Below are positions 12,050 through 22,923 of a stretch of DNA of 64,000 nucleotides, piece after piece. Within the stretch, counting starts at the first letter, position 1. Each line of letters opens with the position of its first letter. The stretch covers positions 114,079 to 178,078 of the forward strand of contig NW_019775506.1 in the NCBI RefSeq assembly GCF_001039355.2. The letters are read 5' to 3'. The notes under the pieces were generated by a model. That model did not search any database and was not told where the DNA came from. It saw only the letters and a program-made list of their open reading frames with translations. Both the position numbers and the translations under genes were made by a program. The stretch is from Lingula anatina (lineage: Eukaryota; Brachiopoda; Lingulata; Lingulida; Lingulidae).

Positions 12050-12959
12050 TTTAAAATTGATTCTTAAATAGCGTTATCATTGAGCTTTTTTATCAATTGG
12101 TTAACAATAAGTTAATAAATATCTGAAGAAGCGAGTTAACTTTGAATTGTTAGGCCTATGTCTAAAAATTTATTTTTCAACGCGTACCTACTGATAATGA
12201 GAAATGAGCTGCCTTGGTGGAGATCTGTGCTGTCTAAGTGCTTTTCTAATTCCCGATCGTGTGAACGTAGCCTACTTGAGGAGCGGAACATTGAAATATT
12301 CGTTATAATGCCAGTCCCTCGTTTATAACTTCTCAAATGGATATTATTTCTTAATTGGTATAGATTTCAAAAATATGTCTTTGAATAAATCTTTGCCGAC
12401 TAAACTCAGAATTTGCTACTTTTCGTCTTGGTATTTACCAGGCGCAAATATTTTAGCATGATACCCCATTCGTACTTTCAAAAACACAGTAATACAAGCA
12501 AAACGAGGCAAATAAATAAAAAATAAATATTTTAAAAAAAAACATGTGTTTCAACCATCCCAGTGTCATACATGGTAAAATTATTCTCGTAGGCCTGTTT
12601 CTGATCAGGACAATTAAAAACCCCTCACTTATCAACATCTTACATCGGCTAGCGACCTCTTTCCCCCTAACTGTGTTAAATGTGTTTCTTAATTGATCTC
12701 ATTTTTATCTTAAAATCTCTACAAAAATCATATAAAATGTCTAGATACGTGTTATTTCATTATGTGAAAAATGTTTATTTGTGATTTAATTAACTTGCAA
12801 CTGGACAGAAAAAAAATTGGACATTGTGACAGAGATGAATTTACTAATTTGTCATTCTCCTTCCCCTATTCTCAATTCGTCATTTGTTGAAGTTGTCATT
12901 AAGGAGTACATGTAGCAATAAATCTTTATTTTGAGGATAAAAGTATGATTAATCCCGCG

Positions 12960-12993
<34 letters not shown>

Positions 12994-15385
12994 GCGCTTT
13001 CGTCAGAACGGCGCAACGCTCTGTTTTAACAAAACATACAAACAAGCGTTAGGCAAAAATAAAAATTAAAAAAAAAAACAAACAAATTGCGCGTAAAATG
13101 GAAGTCGCACGTTATCTAAAATTTTGTTTAAAATCTTAGATTTAAATATTTGTTCGTCTGCTGGTACTTAAATAACCCAAAATAAAATTGATTAACCCTT
13201 TATTGTTATTATCAATAATAAATTACAATATATGGTGATACATATTTTTGTTCATATTGTGAATAGGAAGTGACAAAAATCATTTTGTGCGTTTCATTAT
13301 CGTTGACGTCTAATTGCTGTTAATATAATATGTGGTTTTGTATCAATACATACAAACATATATACAGACTGACATCCAAGGGAAAACGTTTTTCTTAAAA
13401 CTATACTTTAGCAAAGCAGCAAAACCGTCAAATGTACAGACACAAAGAAAAATAAAAAATAAGGATAAAGATGACAATGCACATATAATATTACATGATA
13501 TTTAATAAGATAATGATCATGTTCAACTGTTTATATGGAAATGCGAAAAATTTTACTAGCACATGGTTTTAATTAGTCTACATATGGGTTTGAAGTCACA
13601 CCTTGAAAATACCAGTGAAAGAAAAATAAGAAATTCACGAAATTCACTATTGTTTAAATTTGATCTGCATATTATAAATGCTATTAACCACTTCAGCAAG
13701 TTTGAGGAAAATGAGGGTCATATTTCTTGTATTTATTGTGATAACAGTGATAAGTACATGTGTACACGGTGTCGTAATGTGTATTCATGTATGCTTTCTT
13801 TGAGTGGAATTTTACCATCTTATTGTTAACCCAACCTAAGAAATGATATTGGACGAAGCCTGTTTTCAAATCCCCATCCTCCCTTTCCTACGCATAAATT
13901 CTGCTTAATCTATGTAAGTTATAAGCCTACTCTTACAAAATCCATAAATAACGTAAGGATTTACAATCACTAATTCGCTTCTTAAGAAATTAGTCTCGGT
14001 ATTTAATGTCAAAAAGTAAATATTTTGGTCTGCTTGTTTAAACTTGCTGCAGATTTGGATACATTTTCTCCCTCTCGGGTGCATCACCTGATGCATCGCC
14101 TTCTTGTTTCTTGGTAAGATAACGCTCCCACAAAGCCTCCAGGATATCCGTGGCGACACCTTTGTTTGTGTTCTTGTCAATCATTCCAAGGAGAAAAGCA
14201 CCATCTTGTGTCAAGTAAGAGTCCACAAATTCATCTGCTAGCTGTCGCTGGTGTTCCTCCGGCTGGAGTCTGGCCAAGAGAAGCTGGTGTTTGATGGGAA
14301 CGTGTGCGCGACAGACTGTCACCAAGAAGGACAGAAAGCTGTAGATGTTAGCGACAAACAGAAATGACAGCCACACGACAAGAATTTTGTACAGATCGTC
14401 CATCAGTGGGCTCGGTGAAGATCCTGGGCGTATCGTGGCGAAGCACTGAACTGTAAAACGTTGAACGTTACTTACTTGACGGATGCTGAAATCACACAAG
14501 TAAAACGGACTTTCGCTTTCATTCAGTGTTGTGCTGTTTGTGTCGTTAGCATTTTCTAAAATCCGTTGTGGGGCAGCATTAGCCGTCATGTTCTTGAACA
14601 GAATGGTTGACGGTCCAACTTCCCGCCCCAACGCAATGGACATCACATTGAACTGTAATGTGATGTTGTAAATGTACCAGATTTTCAACACGATGAAAAC
14701 AAGGATGAGATAAAACCCAAAGAACTTGTTGATGTGAAGACACAAATTGTCTAAAGGGGCGCAGGGAAAGTTTGCTCGTTTCCTCTTCAAATTGCCAAAA
14801 TATTGGTCGAATTGACGCACGAATTTCTCCACCATTTTCTCATTCGAGTCATGGGTGACGTCATCAACATTGATACCAGTTCGACCAATGGCTGCTTTCC
14901 AAAAAAATATAGGGACGATAAAAAGTATAGCTTGAAAAAGAAACCACAGTGGCATACGATGGTTAGGGCTAGGGGTTTCAGGGATTTTTATTTCAGTTTT
15001 GTTAGGCTGTTTCATTTCGTCAGCTACCATCAATGTGTATTTCCCTCCAGGTCCATCGGGCGCACACACTGCTTGTACATATTTGTTGTGTGCTTCTGTA
15101 AAATGAGCAGGTGTCCAACACGAAGAGGTGACAGTAGGTGGCACTGGTACATACACAAGAACCAAGAGGAGACTGATCACCGATAAAACTGCCAAAAATA
15201 CTGGAGTGTAAATGTAGTTAAGGCGAAGAAAGAAATCCCCACTTCCGCGAGCTAGCGAGCGTCCCAGTTTGCTAATGGCGTCTAAAGATCCCATCTTACC
15301 TGAAACAGTAACAGAAATTGTAAACGTTACACGCATCATGCAAAATTTGTAATCTTGTTAAAGTACATGGAACTTTTACCCTTAA
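12050..15385. repeat. tandem segmental duplication, unit B
   Basis: Partner of 8527-12000, in direct orientation and immediately adjacent. Similarity is lost to the right of about 15385, so only this unit remains joined to the ancestral upstream DNA. Confidence 0.93.
14038..15294 (-). CDS. innexin-family channel protein, paralogue 2
   Basis: Single coding exon, 418 residues, with the same four-segment layout and Cys pairs as the neighbour at 10647-11903. The start is the ATG following the conserved acceptor TTTCAG and GTAAG. Most differences from paralogue 1 fall in extracellular loop 1, where this copy reads KYTLMVADEMKQPNKTE. Its loop 2 is almost identical to paralogue 1, while residues around KRKRANFPCAP and the VMSIALG segment match paralogue 3. 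This patchwork suggests gene conversion. It keeps all sequons seen in paralogue 1 and lacks YYQWVP. Confidence 0.94.
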   Translation of the reverse strand: MGSLDAISKLGRSLARGSGDFFLRLNYIYTPVFLAVLSVISLLLVLVYVPVPPTVTSSCWTPAHFTEAHNKYVQAVCAPDGPGGKYTLMVADEMKQPNKTEIKIPETPSPNHRMPLWFLFQAILFIVPIFFWKAAIGRTGINVDDVTHDSNEKMVEKFVRQFDQYFGNLKRKRANFPCAPLDNLCLHINKFFGFYLILVFIVLKIWYIYNITLQFNVMSIALGREVGPSTILFKNMTANAAPQRILENANDTNSTTLNESESPFYLCDFSIRQVSNVQRFTVQCFATIRPGSSPSPLMDDLYKILVVWLSFLFVANIYSFLSFLVTVCRAHVPIKHQLLLARLQPEEHQRQLADEFVDSYLTQDGAFLLGMIDKNTNKGVATDILEALWERYLTKKQEGDASGDAPEREKMYPNLQQV

Positions 15386-16129
15386 GGCAAATATTCTTGA
15401 CCAAACGATCATTTTGGTTTACCTTTGTGTTGTAAACTTAAATGGTTACAATGCCATAAATCGAAAATCAGTGAGTAAATTATCAAGTGAAAAAAATACA
15501 TTCCACGTTCTTTAGTGCTAGTGGCATTGTCAACCTGTTCATTTTTTTTATATTCACAATCGAAAAGTAATTTTTCTGTGGCGTGGATAAACAGCTGCAA
15601 ACTGAAAATTTAAAATAAGACGTAGTAAGAGAAGTATTGCATTTGGCTGTTAAATTTCAGTATAGACGAAACTAGAGAAATAGTCCGATTATATAAATAA
15701 ACAGTATGGAATGTTTGATTGACAAAGCAGAATGTAAGAAATCTAAGATCACGCAAAAGACAATTGAAAGAAAATAAGAGAGGGAGAGATACAGTTTAAA
15801 TGGCCTATATTCCGTATATTTACGTGAAAAGTGAGGGACGGTGAATAAATGTTTTTAAAATACTCCAAATCGTCGTCACAGTAACACTTGCAAAAATTGT
15901 GCACTGCAATGAATGGTTTCTAAAGTGAACTTTTGATAGCGAGTGGAAAGTTTCCAAAAGTTCAGACTGGTAATGTTTTTTACATTTATTATCTGGCCTG
16001 GTTTTAATCTTTTAAAATCTCCTTTCCAGAAGTAAAATCCTTATGGCAAATAAATAAGCTTTATTCCGGAAACATTCCCCTATCTTTATATGATGTGTCA
16101 AAGTTTTTGACATGTTTACTGTGATATAT
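15386..16129. other. upstream DNA of innexin paralogue 2, no gene seen
   Basis: No supported exon. Bases around 15391-15430 match DNA next to the innexin relic (about 1975-2010), so this is ancestral innexin upstream or intron sequence. Confidence 0.4.
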
Positions 16130-17052
16130 CTAGGGAACTGTAGCTTTTTCCCGCTTTTATACCTTACTTTAACCGCAAAAATGCCCAACACGTATCTCAA
16201 ATATCGCAATCTTTATCAATCTTTATCTGTTATTTCACCGTGTTTGACAGCATATGTCCAAAGTTTGGTTTGGCATGGTTCGCTCACTATCTTGCTTATT
16301 TCTCCTGAGATTTATGGAGTTGTTCTTAGAGTCATATATCAAGCTAGACAGAGCGTAAGAAAATGAAGAAAAAACTGAAATTATAAAGAAAAGGACTGAT
16401 ATCTCACACGTTTTATGAAACTTTAAATTTTAAACGCCTAAACATAATTCAACTTGCATTTTTATAGTTCTGTCTGATATATAACCGCAGTGGCTTGCGG
16501 TTGACAAACATGTACTTTTAAAGTCAATAAACATTTACCCGGACATGAAGTCCCGTATTACATTCTGCATGTTCATATCATTTGACCCTATAGACAAAAC
16601 ACATACGACTTACTGAAAAGAATAAGTATGCATTGTGGCGTAAACCGCACAAATGCCCGGTATCTCAAGGATAGCAAGCATTATAATGGTAATAACATAG
16701 TGTTTGGCATCATATGTCCAATGTTTGACGCCTGAGAATCGCTCACTATCTTGCTTATTTCTCCCGAGATTTATGAAACTGTTCTTAGAGTCATAAACCA
16801 AGCAGACAGCCAACAGGAAGATGCTCCAATGAAGATAAAGAAAGCGACAGATATCCCACACGTTTTATGAAACTTTTAAACGCCTAAACATAATTCAACT
16901 CGCATTTTTATAGTTGCCTGCCTCAAATATAACGGCAGTGACTTGCGGTTGCCGAGCGTGTACTTTTAAAGTCCATAAACATTTACCCGGACTTGAAGTC
17001 TCGTACTACATTCTGCACACTCATTTGACCCCATAAACAAAATACATAACGC
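16130..17052. repeat. two diverged ~450-bp tandem copies upstream of the innexins
   Basis: 16130-16610 and 16620-17052 share the blocks TCACTATCTTGCTTATTTCTC, ACACGTTTTATGAAAC, TAAACGCCTAAACATAATTC, GTACTTTTAAAGTC and AACATTTACCCGGAC, in the same order. They lie 5' of paralogue 2 on the minus strand and could carry duplicated leader exons or regulatory DNA. Neither copy has a convincing reading frame. Confidence 0.75.
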
Positions 17053-17689
17053 ACCAAACGCATGCTCTCGGACACGGGTATTTAATGGATAGGCTCATTT
17101 CATGTTGTCTGTAAACATAGATGTACTAGTATGCATACGGTTAACTTAATAGGGTAATTATGCGTTTTCAGGCACAATCGTTTAGAATTAATGTATAAAT
17201 GGGTAAATGAACAAAAAAAAAAAAAAAAAAAAAAAGAAATAATTAAGAGAATGAATAGATAACTAATAGTAAAATTGAGAAATGTATGTTCGAGCCTCAA
17301 AATCTACTACAAACTTACATTCATTGCCTTTACTATATACCAGTGCGAAAGGTCGACGTAAACAGCGCAGCGATTGCTGCCATCGGTATCTGCAGGACCA
17401 AGACCCTGGCACAACATAAACTATGATACGTACTACATGTATGGTCCCACGCCTAGATTAGAACCAGAGGTTGTTCGTTTTTAAAATAATTTACTTTCAT
17501 ACTTACGCAATGACCTGGGATTTTGGCCGTGTATTCTGTTCCTTGTTATCACGATCTTCTTAGAACTAACTGTTAACTGGTCGAAATGTATGCAACAAAT
17601 GTATGCGACTCGGGACTCAGCAGAGGTAATGGCTCCAGCAGCTTGGATCTAACTAAAACTTCTCAGGTAGACTGACCCGCTTTAAATGT

Positions 17690-18880
17690 AGTGCAGTGAG
17701 TAATACATCTGACCTACATTAAACCGGTGTGCTTTATTTCCACACTGTTTATTCTCAAGAATATGTTGAAATACGCGTTGTTCAAGACATGCAGTGCGAA
17801 AAGAATACCGTTAAGTTTATGCAATCAAGGCCTTTCCAGGAAAATTTCGCAACTCCGACATTCAAAAGTTTAAAAATGTTTCAGGTGTTTGTGCAATACC
17901 ACTCTTAATTAGGATGGCGTGGGGTAATAGAAGACCGCGACACTCAACATTTTAGCGTCTTTAACCCGTTATTCCCATCTTCTGCCAGCATTTTGCTGAT
18001 TGTCGAGCACACGTGCAACTATTAGTAATATTACCTCTGAAAGTGTTAATTTTCATTGCACTTAAAGGGAGAACAACTCTTCGTATGAGATCTATATTTC
18101 ACAATGAAAACATTGTAAACAACTCATAGAAATATAATATATTCTATTTTACCACAAAAATGGCAGTTAAAGCAATTATTCTGAAATCTGAGCTTGTCTT
18201 TGGACCATGTGACCTCCATAGATGGCTATATTATGTAATAATCTCTTAAGAGATTATTACAATAAAAAAAAAAAAAACTTTCTAGAAAAAAAAACAGGCA
18301 CTAACTTTGAATGTAGAAATGGATTCATTAACTATTGGTTAGTATGAAAATTGTTGTTTACCCCAGGAAAATTCATTTTTTGGCCAAAATGAACAGTTGT
18401 TATGCCTTTAAATTATAATATGTATTATATATAAAAGAAGCGGGAAAAGTTATTCCCAAAATGTATAGGCCCTTAAAATGTATCAAACAATGCTATGCGT
18501 TAAACATTGACCTACATTTAACCGGTGTGCTTTATTTCCACACTGTTTATTTTCAAAAATAGCCTATGAGTAAATACGCGCTGTTCAAGACTTGCCGTGA
18601 AAAAAAGAGTCGAAAGTTTACGCAATACAGGCCTTTCTTTGGGTGGGTCCCTAAAGACAAAAAATCTTTCCAGGAAAATTTCGCAACTTCGACTTTCACA
18701 TTCACAAGGTTTAACATGTTTCAGATGATTGAGCAATATCACACTTTCACGGATGGCGTGGGTAAAAGTAAGCTGCATTGCGACATATTGCATTTTGGTG
18801 TCTTCAACCCGGAATTCCCATATTTTTCCAGTGTTTTGATAATTGGCAAACACATGTAACTAATATCAATTCTAAAAGGG
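17690..18880. repeat. duplicated ~320-bp segment flanking a TTAA element
   Basis: 17702-18010 and 18509-18860 both begin GACCTACATT, then ACCGGTGTGCTTTATTTCC, ACACTGTTTATT, TTCCAGGAAAATTTCGCAAC and GGATGGCGTGGG. The element at 18062-18412 lies between them. The open frames on both strands at 18518-18859 arise from this repeat and have no other support. Confidence 0.75.
18062..18412. mobile_element. TTAA-flanked MITE, family T, copy 1
   Basis: About 350 bp. It starts TTAAAGGGAGAACAACTCTT and ends, read on the complement, TTAAAGGCATAACAACTGTT. In the middle is the 24-bp hairpin GTAATAATCTCTTAAGAGAT followed by TATTAC. Sister copies are at 22345-22556, 35770-36122 and 55125-55444. TTAA ends with CCC/GGG-type TIRs are as seen in piggyBac-like non-autonomous elements. 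Confidence 0.82.
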
Positions 18881-19362
18881 TTATTTTTATTGCATTTATA
18901 TTAAAATAAGTTTTATATATAAAAGANGTCCGCCATTTTTAGGTCACCGGCTTTGTAAAGCCTGGCTTAATTCGTTGAGAATGCGCTCAAAGAAACGGGG
19001 AAATATATTTTCCATATGTACTGGCCCTTGAAATTCTTCGAAGTGCACTGCTTGCTTGCATTTCATTTGCAACAGTGAAAAAATTAATATACGAGTATGT
19101 GATTGGATATTTATAGAAACAAATTTAAATGCTAATAAAGAATCATTAAGATTTGACATAAAAATTGAATTACAAAACTTGTAAATATAGCCTACAGACA
19201 GCAAACAGTACGTATTTAGAATACATCTTAGGATACATGTTTCTTTTTATTTATTCATTATTTATTTATTATTATTATTATTATTCTTTTTTTTTTTTTT
19301 TTTTTTTTGACAAAACTAGTTTTAAATGTCAAGACATATAATTATTTTTGTTTCCTTTTTGT

Positions 19363-20607
19363 TTAAACCTGTTGTAAATTTGGGTATATTTTAGCACTCT
19401 CGGATACATCGCCTTCGTGTTTCTTGGTAAGATAACGTTCCCACAAAGCCTCCAGGATATCCGTGGCGACACCTTTGTTTGTGTTCTTGTCAATCATTCC
19501 AAGGAGAAAAGCACCATCTTGTGTCAAGTAAGAGTCCACAAACTCATCTGCTAGCTGTCGCTGGTGTTCCTCCGGCTGGAGTCTGGCCAAGAGAAGCTGG
19601 TGCTTGATCGGAACGTGTGCGCGACAGACTGTCAACAAGAAGGACAGAAAGCTGTAAATGTTGGCGACAAACAGAAATGATAGCCACACGACAAGAATTT
19701 TGTACAGATCGTCCATCAACGGACTTGGTGAGGATCCAGCCTGTATCTTTGCATAGCATTGGACTCTGAAGGTGTGAACGTTACCTAATCTACGGGTGTA
19801 GAAATCACACAAGTAAATCGGACTGTTGGTTGTATCTGTTGTTGTGCGGGTGGTACTGTTAGCATTTTCTAAGATCCGTTCCGGGACAGTATTCACCGTC
19901 ATGTTCTTGAACAGAATGGTTGACGGTCCAACTTCCCGCCCCAACGCAATGGACATCACATTAAACTGTAAAGTGATGTTGTAAATGTACCAGATTTTCA
20001 ACACGATGAAAACAAGGATGAGATAAAACCCAAAGAACTTGTTGATGTGAAGACACAAATTGTCTAAAGGGGCGCAGGGAAAGTTTGCTCGTTTCCTCTT
20101 CAAATTGCCAAAATATTGGTCGAATTGACGCACGAATTTCTCCACCATTTTCTCATTCGAGTCATGGGTGACGTCATTTACACTGATACCAGTTCGACCA
20201 ATGGCTGCTTTCCAGAAAAAAATCGGGACGATGAAAAGTATAGCTTGAAAGAGAAACCATAGCGGCATGCGATGGTTAAGACGAGGGGTTTCAGGGATTG
20301 TTATTTCAGTTTTGTTAGGCTGTCTCATATCACCAGGTTCTAGCCATTCGTATTTCTGTCCAGGTCCGTCGGGCGCACACACTGCTTTTGCGTAGTTGAC
20401 GTGTGCTTCTGTAAACTCGGCAGGTGTCCAACACGAGGAGGTGACAGTAGGTGGCACTGGTACGTACACGAGGATCAAGAGGAGACTGAGCAGCGATAAA
20501 ACTGCCAGAAATATTGGGGTGTAAATGTAATTAAGACGTAGAAAGAAGTCCCCACTACCACGAGCCAGCGAGCGTCCCAGTTTACTGATAGTGTCGAAGA
20601 ATCCCAT
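19363..20607 (-). CDS. innexin-family channel protein, paralogue 3
   Basis: Single coding exon, 414 residues, starting MGFFDTISKLGRSLARG. Four membrane segments and the two Cys pairs are as in the neighbours. The frame is open 43 codons further upstream, but the acceptor TCTGTTTCAG just before GCAAAATGGG is conserved with the other copies, so the ATG at 20607 is preferred. It is the most distinct copy: loop 2 reads YLCDFYTRRLGNVHTFRVQC and the sequon-rich part before it has changed (NMT and NST kept). Loop 1, however, carries KYEWLEPGDMRQPNKTE, as in paralogue 1. The C-terminus is four residues shorter. The channel role is known for the family; gap junction versus hemichannel is not decided by sequence. 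Confidence 0.94.
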   Translation of the reverse strand: MGFFDTISKLGRSLARGSGDFFLRLNYIYTPIFLAVLSLLSLLLILVYVPVPPTVTSSCWTPAEFTEAHVNYAKAVCAPDGPGQKYEWLEPGDMRQPNKTEITIPETPRLNHRMPLWFLFQAILFIVPIFFWKAAIGRTGISVNDVTHDSNEKMVEKFVRQFDQYFGNLKRKRANFPCAPLDNLCLHINKFFGFYLILVFIVLKIWYIYNITLQFNVMSIALGREVGPSTILFKNMTVNTVPERILENANSTTRTTTDTTNSPIYLCDFYTRRLGNVHTFRVQCYAKIQAGSSPSPLMDDLYKILVVWLSFLFVANIYSFLSFLLTVCRAHVPIKHQLLLARLQPEEHQRQLADEFVDSYLTQDGAFLLGMIDKNTNKGVATDILEALWERYLTKKHEGDVSESAKIYPNLQQV

Positions 20608-20890
20608 TTTGCCTGAAACAGATATAGAGACAATGAAACGTGCATCTGAACATGGACAAATTATTTGATAGTACATTTGTGTATGATTTGACAAATCTTT
20701 TGATCTCCTGATTGCAAAAAAATTAATGTTACGCATAATTTTCTTTCGACATATGTTTCAGTTTGTGTTTCAAACTCAATAAAACGCAGTTACTTGAATT
20801 GCTGTTATTCCGGTGAAAAACGAATCAGCTACTTGAGGACACGACAAAATATCAGTACTAGTGCTAATAATTTTACAAATTAACGGCACA

Positions 20891-21122
20891 CTAAGGCCCC
20901 ATTCCCATAGATTTTAGATCGATCTATCCCTGTGGGGAGTCTCACTAGATTACTGTCAGCTTAGCCGGCTTAAACGTCTGGCCCACCTACTAAAAGCTGT
21001 AAGGGGGTAATTAACTATGGTGCGCGCTCGCCTGACTGCAATTTAGCGTGAACCCCCAGGGAGTTAGGTTGATCTAAATTTTAATCTCTGGATCGAACTA
21101 AATCTCTGGGAATACACCCTTA
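20891..21122 (-). mobile_element. GATCGATC-family MITE, copy d
   Basis: Full-length. The left end CTAAGGCCCCATTCCCATAG and the complement of the right end, TAAGGGTGTATTCCCAGAGA, form an imperfect TIR pair. Same core as copies a-c. Confidence 0.85.
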
Positions 21123-22344
21123 CCCTCGCTTTTTATTAACTTCTTATGTACCAGTATCTTAAGGAAAAATTACGTGCCAGAGTTAGTTGAACCCCACGCT
21201 CAAAACGTGTTCCATGAACAGTTAGAGTGTGCTGTGGCAACTGCACCTAACTCCTGGATGTTTCAGCAATAAAAACATACACAGAGGTTGTTTGGATTTT
21301 AACACGCACATACATTTCTATACAATACCTGTGTTATGCTCAGTTATTGGACTGTTTTTCTTTTCCTTGTATTCTGATCTACTTAGAACTTCTTGGGGCG
21401 TACGCACTTCTGCTTTCGACTATGGGAAGATCTGACTCTTGATTGAACAGTTAACTTAAATAACTCTCCTAGCCAGCTTTATATGTAGGTCGTTAAGTGC
21501 CCTGCCAAACATAATACGGGTGACCTATATTTAGCTGCTCTATATTTGCACTCAGTTCATTTTTAATGTTATTTCGAAACAATATTTTAATTATTAAGGG
21601 CACTGTAACGGTTTATTATCATCCAGATATCGAAAATGGGGTTCCTGCTGCATCTTATTATTCAATTATGCATCTGCCTTTTTGCTGATGTAAAACAATA
21701 AAAAAATCCCCGTAAAATATGTGAAATATCGGCGTTTATATTTCACTTTGCTATACCAAGGTCAATCACAGCTTTTATCATCAATTTAACACTTTTCAAG
21801 AAACCAATTTCTCCATTTTTATCCTAAAAAGGCAACTATAACGTCACCCGTAAGATGACGTGTGTAAATTTTAATTAATTTAGGCATTGAACACTGAAGA
21901 TTTATGCACCCCCCCCCCCTAAAAAAAATGTATGAAAGTCAGTAAATAAGGAGTATTTTTTGGCAAACGCTTACGGTATCCTTAATGCACAATATGTCCC
22001 ATATTACTGTCGCATAACCTTATCTTTGCACGGACGCTGTATGGAATTCACATTTTACAACTCCGGAAGAAACTTTCGCAAGCCTTGAAATACATGCGCA
22101 ATGTCTGTTGCTGCAGAGTATAAATTATTAAGGGTTTCTCCCACAGTTAAATTACGCAACTTCTTCCTCTTTTTTCACTTTTCATACACACAAGCATAAT
22201 TGATGTCAATAAGAATTGTATTATAATTATTTTGGCGTAAACCTAATGGTCCATTGTGCAATTTATAGGCGAACTTTTACTGGGCCAAATATTGTAAAAC
22301 GCCGGTTGAGCTAATTAGTTGTCATAAAACAGAATAAAATGTTA
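21123..22344. other. upstream DNA of innexin paralogue 3, no gene seen
   Basis: 21281-21400 resembles 17466-17580 (CAGAGGTTGTT, TATTCTG, CTTAGAACT), suggesting duplicated 5' leader or promoter DNA shared with paralogue 2. A C run lies at 21909-21918. Otherwise I see nothing coding. Confidence 0.45.
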
Positions 22345-22556
22345 ATAGGTTACAGTGATAACAACTGTTCGTTTTTGCAGGAATGCGACCATAAAACGAA
22401 TTTTCATGGGGTAAACGATCGAAGATTTCGTATCCTTGCGTACCATTGATAAATGAACCCATTCCGACATTCAAAGTTAATAAGTCCATCATTTTTTTTG
22501 AGTTTGGTTTTTGTAATAATCTCTAAAAAGAGATCATTACAAAGGTTAGCCATCTA
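22345..22556. mobile_element. family T TTAA element, copy 2 (partial)
   Basis: It shares ACGAATTTTCATGGGGTAAA, the ACATTCAAAGTTA block and the hairpin GTAATAATCTCTAAAAAGAG with copies 3 and 4. It stops soon after the hairpin, so one end is lost. Confidence 0.7.
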
Positions 22557-22606
22557 TGATAACCTGCGCCAAAAGACTAAAGTCTTTACTAAAGAGCCTT
22601 AGAGGG

Positions 22607-22607
22607 T

Positions 22608-22646
<39 letters not shown>

Positions 22647-22649
22647 TTG
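22607..22649. repeat. (TTTA)n microsatellite
   Basis: About ten uninterrupted TTTA units. The plus-strand frame through it is an artefact. Confidence 0.95.
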
Positions 22650-22700
22650 TGGAGGGTATCATTTTAGAAAAAAAAAACATTAGGCCTACCAACCAGAAAG

Positions 22701-22923
22701 GCACTCCGAGAGCGCAGACCTCCGCCAAGGCAGCGATTTTTGATTATTATTGATTATTGGTTGATTATTGATCTGGATCACCACCAAAAACAAATCATCT
22801 CTTCCTTGGCCCACTTCTGACAGTTCCTGAAAATTTCATCAGAATCGGTTCATAACTTTTTGAGTTATGTTGATGACAGACAGACAAACGGGGTGAAAAC
22901 ATAACCTCCTTGGCGGAGGTAAC
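22701..22923. mobile_element. short TIR repeat with CCTCCGCCAAGG ends
   Basis: The left end CAGACCTCCGCCAAGG is the inverted repeat of the right end CCTTGGCGGAGGTAA. The inside has CTGGATCACCACCAAAA, TCCTTGGCCCACTTCTGACA, TTTCATCAGAATCGGTTCAT and ACAGACAGACAAACG. From memory, very similar repeats are scattered through many animal genomes. No coding capacity. Confidence 0.75.

Noticed and set aside
14803-15186. 127-codon plus-strand open frame
   Set aside because: It lies antisense within innexin paralogue 2 and reflects that gene's codon pattern; the duplicated partner in unit A does not keep it open.
18518-18859. 111- and 97-codon frames on opposite strands
   Set aside because: They lie in a segment duplicated at 17702-18010, where the frames are broken, so they are not under selection.
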